Assembly (NCBI RefSeq): GCF_001684965.1
Contig: NZ_MAYG01000001.1
Span: forward strand, 310,001-374,000
Source of the DNA: Chryseobacterium arthrosphaerae
GTDB lineage: Bacteria > Bacteroidota > Bacteroidia > Flavobacteriales > Weeksellaceae
DNA: 64,000 nt
Direction: 5' to 3'
The notes beneath the pieces are model-generated. The model had not been told where the DNA came from and did no database searches. It worked only from the letters and a program-made list of their open reading frames with translations. Positions within the stretch are counted from its first letter, which is position 1. Each line of letters opens with the position of its first letter. Positions 1-8,700 of the stretch are shown here, in pieces. Made by a program: the position numbers and the translations under genes.

Positions 1-430
1 GTTTCTGATACATAACGGGAACCAGCAAATGCCCTGTTTTTTCAAGATCTAATCCGTATTCTTCATGTTTTGTTATGTGCATGTCATTTAAAAGAGAAAC
101 AAAATCACCATAGGTATTTCCTTCTCCTAATATAAATTCAATACCTGTTTTTTGTTCATTTCTTTGCTGTAGCGCCCTGACTTCCGAAATATATAAGCCT
201 GAATTTTCTTTTGCCTTACCAGAGGGAATAAATATTTTTTTATAGTTCCAGTTTCTTAATGGCTCAAGCGTATCGTTATAATTGCTGTTATCCTGATTTA
301 GTTTGGCCGGAATTCTAATATCCATCACCGATGTTGTTACTTCTTCGATTTTTTTGTTGCCGTAATACCACAATAGTACAGGAATTACTAATGCGCTTAT
401 TAATCCCGGAAAATAATAGACTCTTATCAT
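1..430 (-). CDS. membrane-anchored hypothetical protein (3' part cut by window edge)
   Basis: The reverse strand is open from an ATG at 428-430 to the window edge, giving about 143 residues of an incomplete protein. It begins MIRVYYFPGLISALVIP, a single N-terminal membrane anchor, followed by a soluble part. It is clearly paralogous to the gene just upstream: both share the YYFPGLIS start, a RNWNYKKI segment, a GIEFI segment and an EKTGH segment. Its start codon overlaps the stop of that upstream gene (ATGA, 427-430), so the two are probably translationally coupled. The function is not recognised; a cell-envelope role is only a guess from the anchor. Confidence 0.8.
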   Translation of the reverse strand, partial: MIRVYYFPGLISALVIPVLLWYYGNKKIEEVTTSVMDIRIPAKLNQDNSNYNDTLEPLRNWNYKKIFIPSGKAKENSGLYISEVRALQQRNEQKTGIEFILGEGNTYGDFVSLLNDMHITKHEEYGLDLEKTGHLLVPVMYQK

Positions 431-1062
431 ATCAGCCTTTTTCTGTTAATCTGAAGATTTTCTTTAATACTGAACATGGAAATATTCACCAATAATAGAA
501 ACCCGAAAATCATGTAAAAAGATTGCTTTGGAATGTGATTGACAAATGTTTCCGGTTGGATTAAACTGAGAGTTCCTTTTTTACGATGATATTCAGGGCC
601 AATTGATCCTCCACAGATCGGACCCTTTTCCTTGTCCGGATCTTTATAAAAATGAACAGCAAAAAAATGGCCTGTTTTTTCCATATCCACACCATAAGTT
701 TCCTGTTGAGCAAGTTGCATTACATCCATCAGAGCAATGAAATCCTGATATGTGTTTTTATCGTTGATGATAAATTCAATTCCTGATTCTTTCTTATTTC
801 CTGCCTGAAGTTTTTTCAATTCAGAAATATAGAATTCCTGATTTTGAAGAGCAGTATGGGGCTTAACTAAAATTTTCTTGTAATTCCAGTTCCTATAAGG
901 TTCAAAAGTATTGTCGAGGGGTGTATTGGCCTTGATTTTAGCAGGAAGTCCAAGATCCATTACAGTATATTGCGGATGAACTCTCTGATTCCCATAATAC
1001 CAGAATAAAACCGGTATCAGTACCGCACTGATCAGTCCGGGAAAATAGTATAATTTTTTCAT
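427..1062 (-). CDS. hypothetical protein with N- and C-terminal membrane segments
   Basis: This 211-residue protein starts MKKLYYFPGLISAVLIPVLF, an N-terminal membrane segment at about residues 4-22. A polar domain of about 150 residues follows, then a second hydrophobic segment at about 181-198 and a short basic tail. It is the upstream member of a tandem paralogous pair; its stop overlaps the ATG of the next gene. The polar domain has a short CGGSIG segment but no motif I recognise. The pair lies downstream of the ABC exporter genes on the same strand, but a hairpin at 1108-1138 separates them, so they are probably an independent unit. Confidence 0.8.
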   Translation of the reverse strand: MKKLYYFPGLISAVLIPVLFWYYGNQRVHPQYTVMDLGLPAKIKANTPLDNTFEPYRNWNYKKILVKPHTALQNQEFYISELKKLQAGNKKESGIEFIINDKNTYQDFIALMDVMQLAQQETYGVDMEKTGHFFAVHFYKDPDKEKGPICGGSIGPEYHRKKGTLSLIQPETFVNHIPKQSFYMIFGFLLLVNISMFSIKENLQINRKRLI

Positions 1063-1107
1063 GGATAGTATTTTTATCAGAACCGAATGAAAATCTTAAG
1101 CCAAAAA

Positions 1108-1138
1108 ATAAAAAGTGACCCGGAATGAGCCACTTTTA
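1108..1138 (-). terminator. rho-independent terminator of the ABC exporter operon
   Basis: Read on the minus strand, AAAAGTGGCTC and GGGTCACTTTT pair with two G-U wobbles around an 8-nt loop and are followed by a T-rich run. It lies about 45 nt after the permease stop codon. Confidence 0.6.
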
Positions 1139-1184
1139 TTAATAATTGTTATGAAATAGTATTATTTTCTCAATTGAAGATTGC

Positions 1185-2030
1185 TTACCAATCCCTTTTT
1201 CTCAGAATCCAGTAGGATCCGAAAATAAAAACGGCGCACCATACCAAACAGGCAATAAGGCTTTCTGTAGGGTAGTGGAATTCATATTTGATGCCCATCA
1301 TTTTAGCCATATTCAGTCTCATCATAGGATTAGGAATAAGACTAGACATGCTTTCCAGCGGTAAAAGATGGCTTATAAAGAAATCATTTTGAAGGATTTC
1401 ATTTCTTTGAGGTCCCTGCAGGCCTTTTACTTTGGTGAATACTTCAACGGTAGATAAAATTCCCTCCCCAATCCAGAAAACAAAAAGAGCCAGAAATACA
1501 AAGACCGATTTTCTCAGTAAAATGGATAAGAACATTAAAAAACAGAAGAACGTAAACAGTTTCACAAAGTAATTTCCAATGAAGAATATTTCTCCGAAAA
1601 CCTTTGCAGACTCCGTTGTTTTTGAATACTGATATCCCAAAAACATCGTAATGGCCAGCACAATGATCGTAGAGACAATGGTAAAAATGCTGATCGTCAG
1701 CAGTTTTGAAGTGATAAATTCTTTCCTGCTCAGCCCGTCAATGGTATTTTGCTTAAACATTCTGTTGCTGAATTCCTGTGAGATGGAGAAAACAATGATC
1801 AATCCTAAGAAAATTTTCAGCAAAGCAACGATCCATGTGGTAAAATTCCAGATTTCAGGGAAGTTATAAATACCCTGTTCTTTCAGGTTTACCGTTCCTC
1901 CCAAAATATCAAAATCTATCAAACCAATGAAAAGCAGTGCAATAAGAATGGCAAAATAGAGGAGTGTGAAAATCTTGAATGGTCTGTAATTCAGATTTTT
2001 ATAGTATTCCAGTTTTAATAGTTTCATCAT
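1185..2030 (-). CDS. ABC-2 type transporter permease
   Basis: A 281-residue integral membrane protein with about six hydrophobic segments (near residues 20-40, 62-82, 108-130, 150-170, 172-192 and 258-276). The pattern fits ABC-2 permeases of drug, lipid or bacteriocin-immunity exporters. It starts MMKLLKLEYYKNLNYRPFK, the short cytosolic N-terminus usual for this family. Only 2 nt separate it from the stop of the ATP-binding subunit, so the two form one operon and should assemble as a two-plus-two transporter. The substrate cannot be read from the sequence. Confidence 0.85.
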   Translation of the reverse strand: MMKLLKLEYYKNLNYRPFKIFTLLYFAILIALLFIGLIDFDILGGTVNLKEQGIYNFPEIWNFTTWIVALLKIFLGLIIVFSISQEFSNRMFKQNTIDGLSRKEFITSKLLTISIFTIVSTIIVLAITMFLGYQYSKTTESAKVFGEIFFIGNYFVKLFTFFCFLMFLSILLRKSVFVFLALFVFWIGEGILSTVEVFTKVKGLQGPQRNEILQNDFFISHLLPLESMSSLIPNPMMRLNMAKMMGIKYEFHYPTESLIACLVWCAVFIFGSYWILRKRDW

Positions 2031-2032
2031 AA

Positions 2033-2935
2033 TTAGTTGGTGTTTTTTACAAGTTCAAGGAATTGAGATTCAAGAGACAGTTTTTTCTTGGTTAAATGAG
2101 ATAGGAAAATCCCTTTTTCAGCCAGTTTCTGATTCAGCGCTGATGCTGATACAGATGCATCGTCACGAAGCTGGGCCTTAATATAATCCCTGTCCTGATT
2201 GACGAAACTGAACCAGGGAAGTTCATTCAATGCATTGAAAAGTAATACATTGTTGTCAGCTTTTAATTCAAAATAACCGTTATTGGCCGTCATTTCATCC
2301 ACTCTGCCGCAATAGATGGAATTTCCTTCTTTCAGTACAATCACATGGCTGCAGATCTTTTCAATTTCATCCAGAAGGTGGCTGGCTATAATGATCGTAA
2401 TGCCTTGTTTTGCAATATTGCTGATGATCTCCCTGATCTGGATAATTCCTTCAGGATCCAGGCCGTTGGTAGGTTCATCCAGAATCAGTACTTCAGGAGT
2501 ATTCAGCATGGCAGAAGCAATGGCGAGGCGCTGTTTCATCCCTAAAGAGAAGGTTTTGAAAGCATCTTTTCTTCTTTCATACAGATTAACGGTTTTCAAC
2601 ACCTCTTCAATCCTTGAATAAGGAGTTTCTTTGATCTCAGCAACAATTTTAAGATTGGTTTCCGCACTCAGATAAGGATAAAAGTTAGGCTGCTCAATAA
2701 TGGCCCCGATTTTCTTTAAAGTTTCAGGATCTGTTCCTTTTTTTCCAAACCAGAACCAGTCTCCGCTGGTAGGATTAATGGTGGAAAGCAGCATTCCGAA
2801 AGTTGTGGATTTTCCACTTCCGTTGGGTCCCAGAAGTCCGTAGACATTCCCTTTCTCTACGTCAAAAGAAATATTGTTGACTACAACTCTTTTGAATTTT
2901 TTTGTCAGATTCTTTACTGATAAAATTTTTTCCAT
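2033..2935 (-). CDS. ABC transporter ATP-binding protein
   Basis: The ATPase subunit of an ABC exporter. Motifs in order: Walker A GPNGSGKST, an ABC signature variant SLGMKQRLAIA, Walker B VLILDEPTNGLDPEG, and a switch His in IIASHLLDEIEK. The frame is open further upstream to 3001, but I place the start at the ATG of MEKILSVKNLTKKF (2933-2935). The upstream extension is atypical for the family and would run through a perfect inverted repeat that looks regulatory. The C-terminal 80 residues form the substrate-independent tail common in this subfamily. The permease follows after 2 nt. Confidence 0.9.
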   Translation of the reverse strand: MEKILSVKNLTKKFKRVVVNNISFDVEKGNVYGLLGPNGSGKSTTFGMLLSTINPTSGDWFWFGKKGTDPETLKKIGAIIEQPNFYPYLSAETNLKIVAEIKETPYSRIEEVLKTVNLYERRKDAFKTFSLGMKQRLAIASAMLNTPEVLILDEPTNGLDPEGIIQIREIISNIAKQGITIIIASHLLDEIEKICSHVIVLKEGNSIYCGRVDEMTANNGYFELKADNNVLLFNALNELPWFSFVNQDRDYIKAQLRDDASVSASALNQKLAEKGIFLSHLTKKKLSLESQFLELVKNTN

Positions 2936-2944
2936 GTAATTTGT

Positions 2945-2969
2945 TTTACATAGTAGTAGTCTATGTAAA
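2945..2969. promoter_or_regulatory. perfect inverted repeat (9-7-9) before the ABC exporter operon
   Basis: TTTACATAG at 2945-2953 and CTATGTAAA at 2961-2969 are exact reverse complements separated by 7 bases. The repeat ends 10 nt before the ATPase start codon. It has no T run, so it resembles a dimeric repressor operator more than a terminator. ABC exporter pairs are often controlled by GntR, PadR or TetR regulators, but none is encoded next to it here. Confidence 0.55.
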
Positions 2970-3024
2970 TTAGGGAATGTTACAGAATTATCATAAATCA
3001 ATTTAAATTTAATTGTAAATGCAT

Positions 3025-3032
3025 TAAATTTG
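3025..3032 (+). promoter_or_regulatory. -7 promoter element of the AAA+ ATPase gene
   Basis: TAAATTTG matches the Bacteroidetes -7 consensus TAnnTTTG exactly and lies 20 nt before the ATG at 3053. No good -33 TTG is visible. Confidence 0.5.
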
Positions 3033-3052
3033 ATAGAATTAATGAAAAGTTT

Positions 3053-4402
3053 ATGAAGTTAATTGAACTGGCAGAAGAACTGAATGTCTCTGCAGAAGCC
3101 ATCAAACAATTTATACAGGATTTTGATCTTGAATTGGTAGACTGTATCAGCACCAATTTTGAAGTAAAAGAGGATTTTGAAAAATTTGCCCGTGAAAATG
3201 TAGATTTTTTAAGACTGTATGAAAAGGATCTGGATAAAAATAAAACCTTGGAGCAGATTGCAGAAGTGATCAATCAGCCTAAAGACAAAGTTGAAAAAGC
3301 AATAAAAGATAATAACCCGAATATTTTTGATAACGGTTTCTTTAAATCTTCTATTTCAAGCTATGGAATTGATAATAAATTAGGAGGAAACTATCAGTTC
3401 GTCTATGATTATTTCGGGCACAAAACCAGCTTGCAGCAAAGAGATTTTATTGGGTACAGAGACCTTTTCTTCTATACTTCTGCCGTTTTAGAACCTTTCC
3501 TGAATCCTCAGCAGATCAAAGATTGGGGAATCAATAAACCGGCAGGAATCATTTTGTACGGCCCTCCCGGAAGCGGCAAAATTTTCTGGGCGAACAAAAT
3601 TGCTGAAATTATAGGATATCAGTTTAAAGAAGTTAAAAAACATTATCTCGGAACTTCACTTATTGACGGAAATGAAATCAATTTCAGCGACTTCCTGCTG
3701 AAGATGATGAAAGAAAATAAGATGCTGCTGTTTCTTGACGATTTTGATGAAATCATGAGACAGAGAACTGCCGAGACAGATATAGCCTCATGCAACCTTG
3801 AAGCCCAGGAACTCATTCTTCATTATATCGGAAAATTTGAGAAAGAAGGCGTACTGATGGTAGGTTCAGCCAATTCTGTTTCAGAAATTGATGAAGAAAT
3901 CCTGGCACCCGGAAGATTTGATGTGATGATTCCGATCTTTCCACCCAATGCATCAGAACGTTCCGAAATTATATTATATGCAATGACCAAAGGGCTTGAA
4001 GAAGATTCCCTGCTCTATAAAATACTTAAGAACAACAAAGCGGATAAAGTTCCTTTCTGGCATGAGATTGCTTCAAAAATGAAAGCATTCAGCAATACAA
4101 TGCTGATCGATTTTACGCAAAGCCTGAAGAAACGCATTAAAAACCTTTACCAGAGAACCAGAAATGAAAAACTGAAAATAGATCAAAGACTCCTGGAGGG
4201 TGCGCTACGGGATGCTGCCGGAAAACTGACCGAAGAATATCTTGATCAGGTTGCCAGGTTCCTTGCCGATGCTATTATCAATAATCTGGATGAATTCAGG
4301 TTCAGGATCCAGGCGCTGAGAAATGAGCTGGAAACATACAAAGTCGTTGAAGAACCGAGACGGGCTATCGGCTTTCATCATAACGGGGAGAAGGAAGTGT
4401 AG
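3053..4402 (+). CDS. AAA+ ATPase with helical N-terminal domain
   Basis: A 449-residue protein. The first 70 or so residues (LAEELNVSAEAIKQFIQDF) resemble the small helical domain at the N-terminus of IF2. An AAA+ module follows: Walker A GPPGSGKI at residues 170-177, Walker B LLFLDDFDE at 225-233, a sensor-1-like VGSAN, and PGRFD, which fits the arginine-finger region of Cdc48/FtsH-like ATPases. The residue after the Walker A lysine is Ile (codon ATT) rather than Thr/Ser, which normally binds Mg2+; this is unusual. The C-terminal 120 residues are helical and charged. It is monocistronic in appearance. Its substrate is unknown; a remodelling or chaperone role is inferred from the family only. 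Confidence 0.75.
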   Translation: MKLIELAEELNVSAEAIKQFIQDFDLELVDCISTNFEVKEDFEKFARENVDFLRLYEKDLDKNKTLEQIAEVINQPKDKVEKAIKDNNPNIFDNGFFKSSISSYGIDNKLGGNYQFVYDYFGHKTSLQQRDFIGYRDLFFYTSAVLEPFLNPQQIKDWGINKPAGIILYGPPGSGKIFWANKIAEIIGYQFKEVKKHYLGTSLIDGNEINFSDFLLKMMKENKMLLFLDDFDEIMRQRTAETDIASCNLEAQELILHYIGKFEKEGVLMVGSANSVSEIDEEILAPGRFDVMIPIFPPNASERSEIILYAMTKGLEEDSLLYKILKNNKADKVPFWHEIASKMKAFSNTMLIDFTQSLKKRIKNLYQRTRNEKLKIDQRLLEGALRDAAGKLTEEYLDQVARFLADAIINNLDEFRFRIQALRNELETYKVVEEPRRAIGFHHNGEKEV

Positions 4403-4550
4403 GAGAGTGAGAAAGTGGGAGAGTAAAGGAGTAAGGTAGCTTGCTATTTTACTGCTTTGTTATGCTGTCTTTATCTCAATTTCATTTCTTCCTGATTTTC
4501 ATTATAACTGCATTAAAAAAAAATTACTCATTACTAATCATTCATTACTC

Positions 4551-5657
4551 ATGAACAGCGTTTGGGAACTTGAAACCTTTTACCGGAAAAGAAATATCGT
4601 CATTATTGGTTCAGGGTTTTCCGGGCTTTGGACTGCCATTGCGGTAAAAGAAAAATATCCTGAAAAATCTGTTTTAATTATTGAACGGAATACGATCCCA
4701 TTAGGTGCCTCCACAAGAAATGCAGGTTTTGCCTGTTTCGGAAGCCTTACGGAAGTGATTGCCGATGCTCAGAAAATGGGCTGGGAAAAAACATTGGACC
4801 TGGTGAAGATGAGGTTTGACGGGTTGCAGAAGATCAGGCAGTATTTTAAAAATAGTGAAATAGACTTTAAGCTGAACGGTGGCTACGAAATATTAAACAA
4901 TGATGAACCTTTGCATCATATCAAAGAGGTTAATCAAAAACTGAAATCCATTACAGGGTTTGAGGAAACCTATTCTCTGAAACAGGATAAAATAAAGGAG
5001 TTTGGATTGGGGAAATCTCCGTTTCTGATCGAAAATCCGTGTGAAGGAAGTCTGCATTCGGGAAAACTGCTGCAGAAACTTTTGGAAAAATGCCATGAAA
5101 TAAAGGTGGAATTCTTATTCGGAACGGAAGTAAAAAGTATTGAAGAGCAATCAGACGAAATTGAAGTTCATCTTCCGGACGGAATTTCCGTAAAGACAGA
5201 TCAGCTTATTTACTGTACCAATGCATTCAGCTCAGAATTCCTGAAAAACGAAAACATTATTCCTGCCCGTGGACAGATTTTACTGACCGAACCAATAGAT
5301 GGATTAAAGCTTAACGGAACGTTTCATTATGATGAAGGTTTTTACTACTTCAGAAACCTTGAAAACCGTGTATTGTTGGGAGGTGGAAGAAACAGGGATT
5401 TTAAAACTGAAGAAACAACAGCCTTTGAAACCACAGAATTCCTGCAGCGCCACCTGGAAGATTTTTTAAAAGAAGTCATTTTAGCCGGCAAAGATGTTAA
5501 AATTGCTTTACGCTGGTCAGGGATAATGGCTATGGGCCATGAAAAGACCCCAATTATAAAACAAATCTCAGAAAGACAGTTCTGCGCCGTAAGGCTTTCA
5601 GGAATGGGAGTGGCACTGGCTCCTGTGATGGGAGAGAAGATAGCGGAACTGATATAA
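4551..5657 (+). CDS. FAD-dependent oxidoreductase (DAO family)
   Basis: A 368-residue cytosolic flavoprotein. The Rossmann FAD-binding motif IIGSGFSGLWTA lies at residues 18-29 and is followed by the acidic ribose-binding end of beta-2 (LIIERN). A GASTRNAGFA segment and a C-terminal RLSGMGVALAPVMGEKIAEL segment are typical of D-amino acid oxidase/glycine oxidase-like enzymes that oxidise amines. The exact substrate cannot be assigned. The ATG is directly preceded by a repeated TCATTACTC-type motif (4524-4550). The next gene follows after 14 nt and may be cotranscribed. Confidence 0.85.
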   Translation: MNSVWELETFYRKRNIVIIGSGFSGLWTAIAVKEKYPEKSVLIIERNTIPLGASTRNAGFACFGSLTEVIADAQKMGWEKTLDLVKMRFDGLQKIRQYFKNSEIDFKLNGGYEILNNDEPLHHIKEVNQKLKSITGFEETYSLKQDKIKEFGLGKSPFLIENPCEGSLHSGKLLQKLLEKCHEIKVEFLFGTEVKSIEEQSDEIEVHLPDGISVKTDQLIYCTNAFSSEFLKNENIIPARGQILLTEPIDGLKLNGTFHYDEGFYYFRNLENRVLLGGGRNRDFKTEETTAFETTEFLQRHLEDFLKEVILAGKDVKIALRWSGIMAMGHEKTPIIKQISERQFCAVRLSGMGVALAPVMGEKIAELI

Positions 5658-5671
5658 ATACTATTATAACC

Positions 5672-6160
5672 ATGAAATATTTACCTTTTGAACGTATTAC
5701 TTACAGAACGGACTGGCCGGAAGAGAAAGTCATAAAAACACTGAATGAATTTGTTGACCCCAAACAATTTGGTTTTGGAAAGACGTATACAAAAGAATAT
5801 GAAGGATATGTGAACCGTAACAGTTTTGAAATCAGCCGTATTATCAATTACAGGAATTCTTTCCTTCCTCAAATAAACGGAACATTGCATACCATCAGCA
5901 ACGGCACTCAGATTGACGTTACCATGAAGCTGAACGTGTTTGTATTGTTTTTTTTAATCATTTGGTGCTCGGTGGCAAGTCTGTTTTTCGTAGGGATGTG
6001 TGGGATGATGATAAGAGATCATCAAATATCAATCATTTCATTGATGCCCCTGCTGATGCTGCTATTTGTTTATATTTTAACAATGGCGGGCTTTAAAGCT
6101 GAAAGTAGAAAATCAAAAGAATTTCTGAGAAAAAGTTTTGAGGCAGAAATAAAGATTTAA
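5672..6160 (+). CDS. hypothetical membrane protein
   Basis: A 162-residue protein with a polar N-terminal half (about 90 residues) and two adjacent hydrophobic segments at about 88-110 and 117-140. A short basic/acidic tail follows. It starts 14 nt after the FAD oxidoreductase and is on the same strand, so an operon is likely. No family is recognised from the sequence. Confidence 0.7.
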   Translation: MKYLPFERITYRTDWPEEKVIKTLNEFVDPKQFGFGKTYTKEYEGYVNRNSFEISRIINYRNSFLPQINGTLHTISNGTQIDVTMKLNVFVLFFLIIWCSVASLFFVGMCGMMIRDHQISIISLMPLLMLLFVYILTMAGFKAESRKSKEFLRKSFEAEIKI

Positions 6161-6215
6161 TATTCTGGTAATCATTACAAGATGATTTAATTAAATTTGA
6201 CAGGAATATTATTAG

Positions 6216-6527
6216 ATGAATCAATATAAATATACAATGACTTTTTCTTTACTTAGCCTACCTCTTATGGTTTTTGTTATAGCCTTAGCCGGAGGAGGAC
6301 ACGGAAGTTATTGGCCTTTTCTGGTGTTTTTTCCTTTCAGTATGACCGGAAGTTTCTTTAATGAGAGCATTTCTACTTACCTGTTTGTAGCAGGACTATT
6401 ACAATTTTTTGTGTATGGTTTTTTACTAGACAAAATGAATCCAAGAAAAGTTTTACCTTTTGTTTTTATAATACATGTACTTTGTGTTTTCACTGTTTTT
6501 ATGCTGAAGAAAGATGATTTATTTTAA
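6216..6527 (+). CDS. small hydrophobic hypothetical protein
   Basis: A 103-residue protein made almost entirely of three hydrophobic segments (about 5-25, 30-65 and 78-97) with short loops, ending in a lysine-rich tail. It looks like an integral inner-membrane protein. No motif or family is recognised. It lies 55 nt after the preceding gene in the same direction. Confidence 0.6.
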   Translation: MNQYKYTMTFSLLSLPLMVFVIALAGGGHGSYWPFLVFFPFSMTGSFFNESISTYLFVAGLLQFFVYGFLLDKMNPRKVLPFVFIIHVLCVFTVFMLKKDDLF

Positions 6528-6644
6528 TGATTAACTTGCAAGCTCAAAACAGGATAAGTTAATAATCATAAATAAAATGTGAGGACTCCTCTTTTTAGCG
6601 TTTTTAACTTTCAATTCCTGTATTTCCACTCTAAAAGAATTCCT

Positions 6645-6652
6645 TATTTTTG
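6645..6652 (+). promoter_or_regulatory. -7 promoter element of prfB
   Basis: TATTTTTG matches TAnnTTTG and lies 16 nt before the proposed GTG start at 6669. It falls inside the longer upstream-extended reading frame, which argues against the more distal ATG at 6579. Confidence 0.5.
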
Positions 6653-6668
6653 CAAAAAAGAAAAAATC

Positions 6669-7781
6669 GTGATCAACAACGACCAGATAAAAGAAGTTCA
6701 ATCCAGAATTGAAGATTTGCACAGATACCTTCAGATTGATAAAAAGAAGATAGAAATTGCCAACGATGATGAAAAAACAGCGGCTCCTGAATTTTGGGAT
6801 AATCCTAAAACGGCAGAAGCATTTCTGAAACAGCTTCGTTCCAAGAAAAAATGGGTAGAAAGCTATGATGAAATTCAGACCCAGTTTGAAGATATGCAGG
6901 TTCTGGTAGATTTTGCCAAAGAAGATGCAGATTCAGAAAAAGAACTGGATGAAACTTTCCCGCAGTTGGTAGAGAAAATTGAAGACCTGGAATTCAAGAA
7001 TATGCTTTCTAACGAAGGGGACGAGCTTTCTGCGGTTCTTCAGATTACTGCCGGAGCCGGTGGTACAGAAAGCTGTGACTGGGCTTCTATGCTGATGAGA
7101 ATGTATACGATGTGGGCAGAAAAACAGGGGTATAAAATCCGTGAGCTCAACTTCCAGGAAGGAGACGTTGCCGGAGTAAAGACTGTTACACTGGAAATAG
7201 AAGGCGAATTTGCCTTTGGATATTTAAGAGGCGAAAATGGGGTTCACCGTTTGGTAAGGATTTCACCTTTCGACAGTAATGCAAAACGTCATACCAGCTT
7301 TGTTTCCGTATATGTTTATCCTTTGGTAGACGATACGATCGAAATCAATATTAACCCTGCCGATATCTCTTTTGAAACGATGAGGTCTTCCGGAGCCGGA
7401 GGTCAGAACGTAAACAAAGTAGAAACAGCAGTACGTCTGCGTCACGCACCTACCGGAATTATCATTGAAAACTCAGAATCCCGTTCCCAGCTTCAGAACA
7501 AAGAAAAAGCCATGCAGCTCCTCCGTTCCAGATTATACGAAATGGAACTTGAAGAGCGTATGAAAGCCAGAAATGAAATCGAAGCCAACAAAATGAAGAT
7601 CGAATGGGGAAGCCAGATCAGAAACTATGTGATGCACCCGTACAAATTGGTAAAAGATGTACGCTCAGGCCATGAAACATCAGATGTGGATGCAGTCATG
7701 AACGGAAATATCACTCCATTCCTGAAAGCATTCCTGATGGCCGATGGGACGGCAGTTTCCGATGATGACCTCGACCTGTAA
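6669..7781 (+). CDS. prfB: peptide chain release factor 2
   Basis: RF2 recognises UGA/UAA stop codons and triggers peptide release. The universal GGQ motif is at residues 244-246 ([10 protein letters not shown]) and the stop-codon-reading SPF tripeptide is at 199-201 (RISPFDS). I start it at GTG 6669 ([11 protein letters not shown]), giving 370 residues as in typical RF2. The frame extends to an ATG at 6579, but the extra 30 residues look non-coding and contain a promoter element. Many bacteria regulate prfB by a programmed +1 frameshift at CTT-TGA; here the equivalent site reads TAC CTT CAG (6726-6734) and the frame is continuous, so that autoregulation is absent. Confidence 0.93.
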   Translation: MINNDQIKEVQSRIEDLHRYLQIDKKKIEIANDDEKTAAPEFWDNPKTAEAFLKQLRSKKKWVESYDEIQTQFEDMQVLVDFAKEDADSEKELDETFPQLVEKIEDLEFKNMLSNEGDELSAVLQITAGAGGTESCDWASMLMRMYTMWAEKQGYKIRELNFQEGDVAGVKTVTLEIEGEFAFGYLRGENGVHRLVRISPFDSNAKRHTSFVSVYVYPLVDDTIEININPADISFETMRSSGAGGQNVNKVETAVRLRHAPTGIIIENSESRSQLQNKEKAMQLLRSRLYEMELEERMKARNEIEANKMKIEWGSQIRNYVMHPYKLVKDVRSGHETSDVDAVMNGNITPFLKAFLMADGTAVSDDDLDL

Positions 7782-7820
7782 AATATCACATGAATTTTAG
7801 TTAAAATCTTATAATTAATT

Positions 7821-7850
7821 TTTGTTTCAGACATTTTAGACTTATTTTTG
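7821..7850 (+). promoter_or_regulatory. promoter of the DedA gene (TTTG-N18-TATTTTTG)
   Basis: TTTG at 7821-7824 and TATTTTTG at 7843-7850 are separated by 18 nt, close to the Bacteroidetes -33/-7 layout. The ATG follows at 7867. Confidence 0.6.
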
Positions 7851-7866
7851 TTGTTCATCGATATAT

Positions 7867-8562
7867 ATGGAAGATTTCAATAGCTGGAAGGATTTATTAA
7901 ACCCGGAGTTTTATATCAAAATGGGAGGGTTTTGGCTTATTTTGTTCATTGTTTTTGCGGAAACAGGCCTTTTTGTAGGTTTTTTTCTTCCCGGAGACTC
8001 ATTACTGTTTGTTTCAGGGATTTATGCCGTTGAAATCATCAAAGAGACTTTTGGCTCCACAGGAAGTGATTTCCTGGATACAACACTTTTAGCCACAGGA
8101 GTCGCTATTGCAGCCGTTATAGGAAATGAAGTGGGATACTATTTCGGAAGAAAGACCGGTCCGGCTTTATATAAGAGACCGGATTCAATGCTTTTCAAAA
8201 AGAAATATCTGTATCAGGCCCATGATTTTTTTGAAAAACATGGTGCATTAGCTATTATTATGGCAAGATTCCTGCCGGTAGTGAGAACCTTTACTCCAAT
8301 TGTAGCAGGGATTGTAAAAATGGACAAAAAAGAATTCTTAAGAGATAATATCATCGGAGCAGTGCTATGGTCATTTATTCTGATCTTTGCAGGACATTAT
8401 CTGGATAAACTTTTCATGGAACAGTTTGGGATCAATTTAAAAGAAAAGCTGGAATACATCATTATTGTTATCGTTCTTGTGACGACACTTCCGGTGATCA
8501 TTAAATTTATGTTCGGGAAAAAAGAAGATTTCTCTAAATACGAGAACAAAGATTTTGAATAA
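7867..8562 (+). CDS. DedA family membrane protein
   Basis: A 231-residue polytopic protein of the DedA/SNARE-associated (VTT) family, implicated in flipping undecaprenyl phosphate or phosphatidylethanolamine across the membrane. Family hallmarks are visible: an E-x(5-8)-F-PGDSLLF segment (ETGLFVGFFLPGDSLLF, residues 36-52), a G-rich segment followed by YYFGRKTG, and FxxRFxPxxRTxxPxxAG (MARFLPVVRTFTPIVAG). Four or five hydrophobic segments are present. A single-gene transcription unit is likely, with its own promoter and a terminator after it. Confidence 0.92.
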   Translation: MEDFNSWKDLLNPEFYIKMGGFWLILFIVFAETGLFVGFFLPGDSLLFVSGIYAVEIIKETFGSTGSDFLDTTLLATGVAIAAVIGNEVGYYFGRKTGPALYKRPDSMLFKKKYLYQAHDFFEKHGALAIIMARFLPVVRTFTPIVAGIVKMDKKEFLRDNIIGAVLWSFILIFAGHYLDKLFMEQFGINLKEKLEYIIIVIVLVTTLPVIIKFMFGKKEDFSKYENKDFE

Positions 8563-8584
8563 AAATTTCAAGTAAAAATATACG

Positions 8585-8612
8585 AAGCTGCTTCATTTGA
8601 GGCAGCTTTTTT
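8585..8612 (+). terminator. terminator after the DedA gene
   Basis: AAGCTGC and GCAGCTT form a 7-bp stem, which can be extended, around a CTTCATTTGAG-type loop. A six-T run follows. It lies 22 nt after the stop codon. Confidence 0.75.
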
Positions 8613-8700
8613 ATTGATCACAAGTACACGAACTATGTCATTCTATGTATCTTGTTGTTTATTTTGTACATAGGTTTTTCCCAATGCATGAGGGTTATAA

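Noticed and set aside
6579..6668. Upstream ATG as the start of prfB
   Set aside because: The added 30 residues are not RF2-like and contain the -7 box; the GTG at 6669 gives the standard length.
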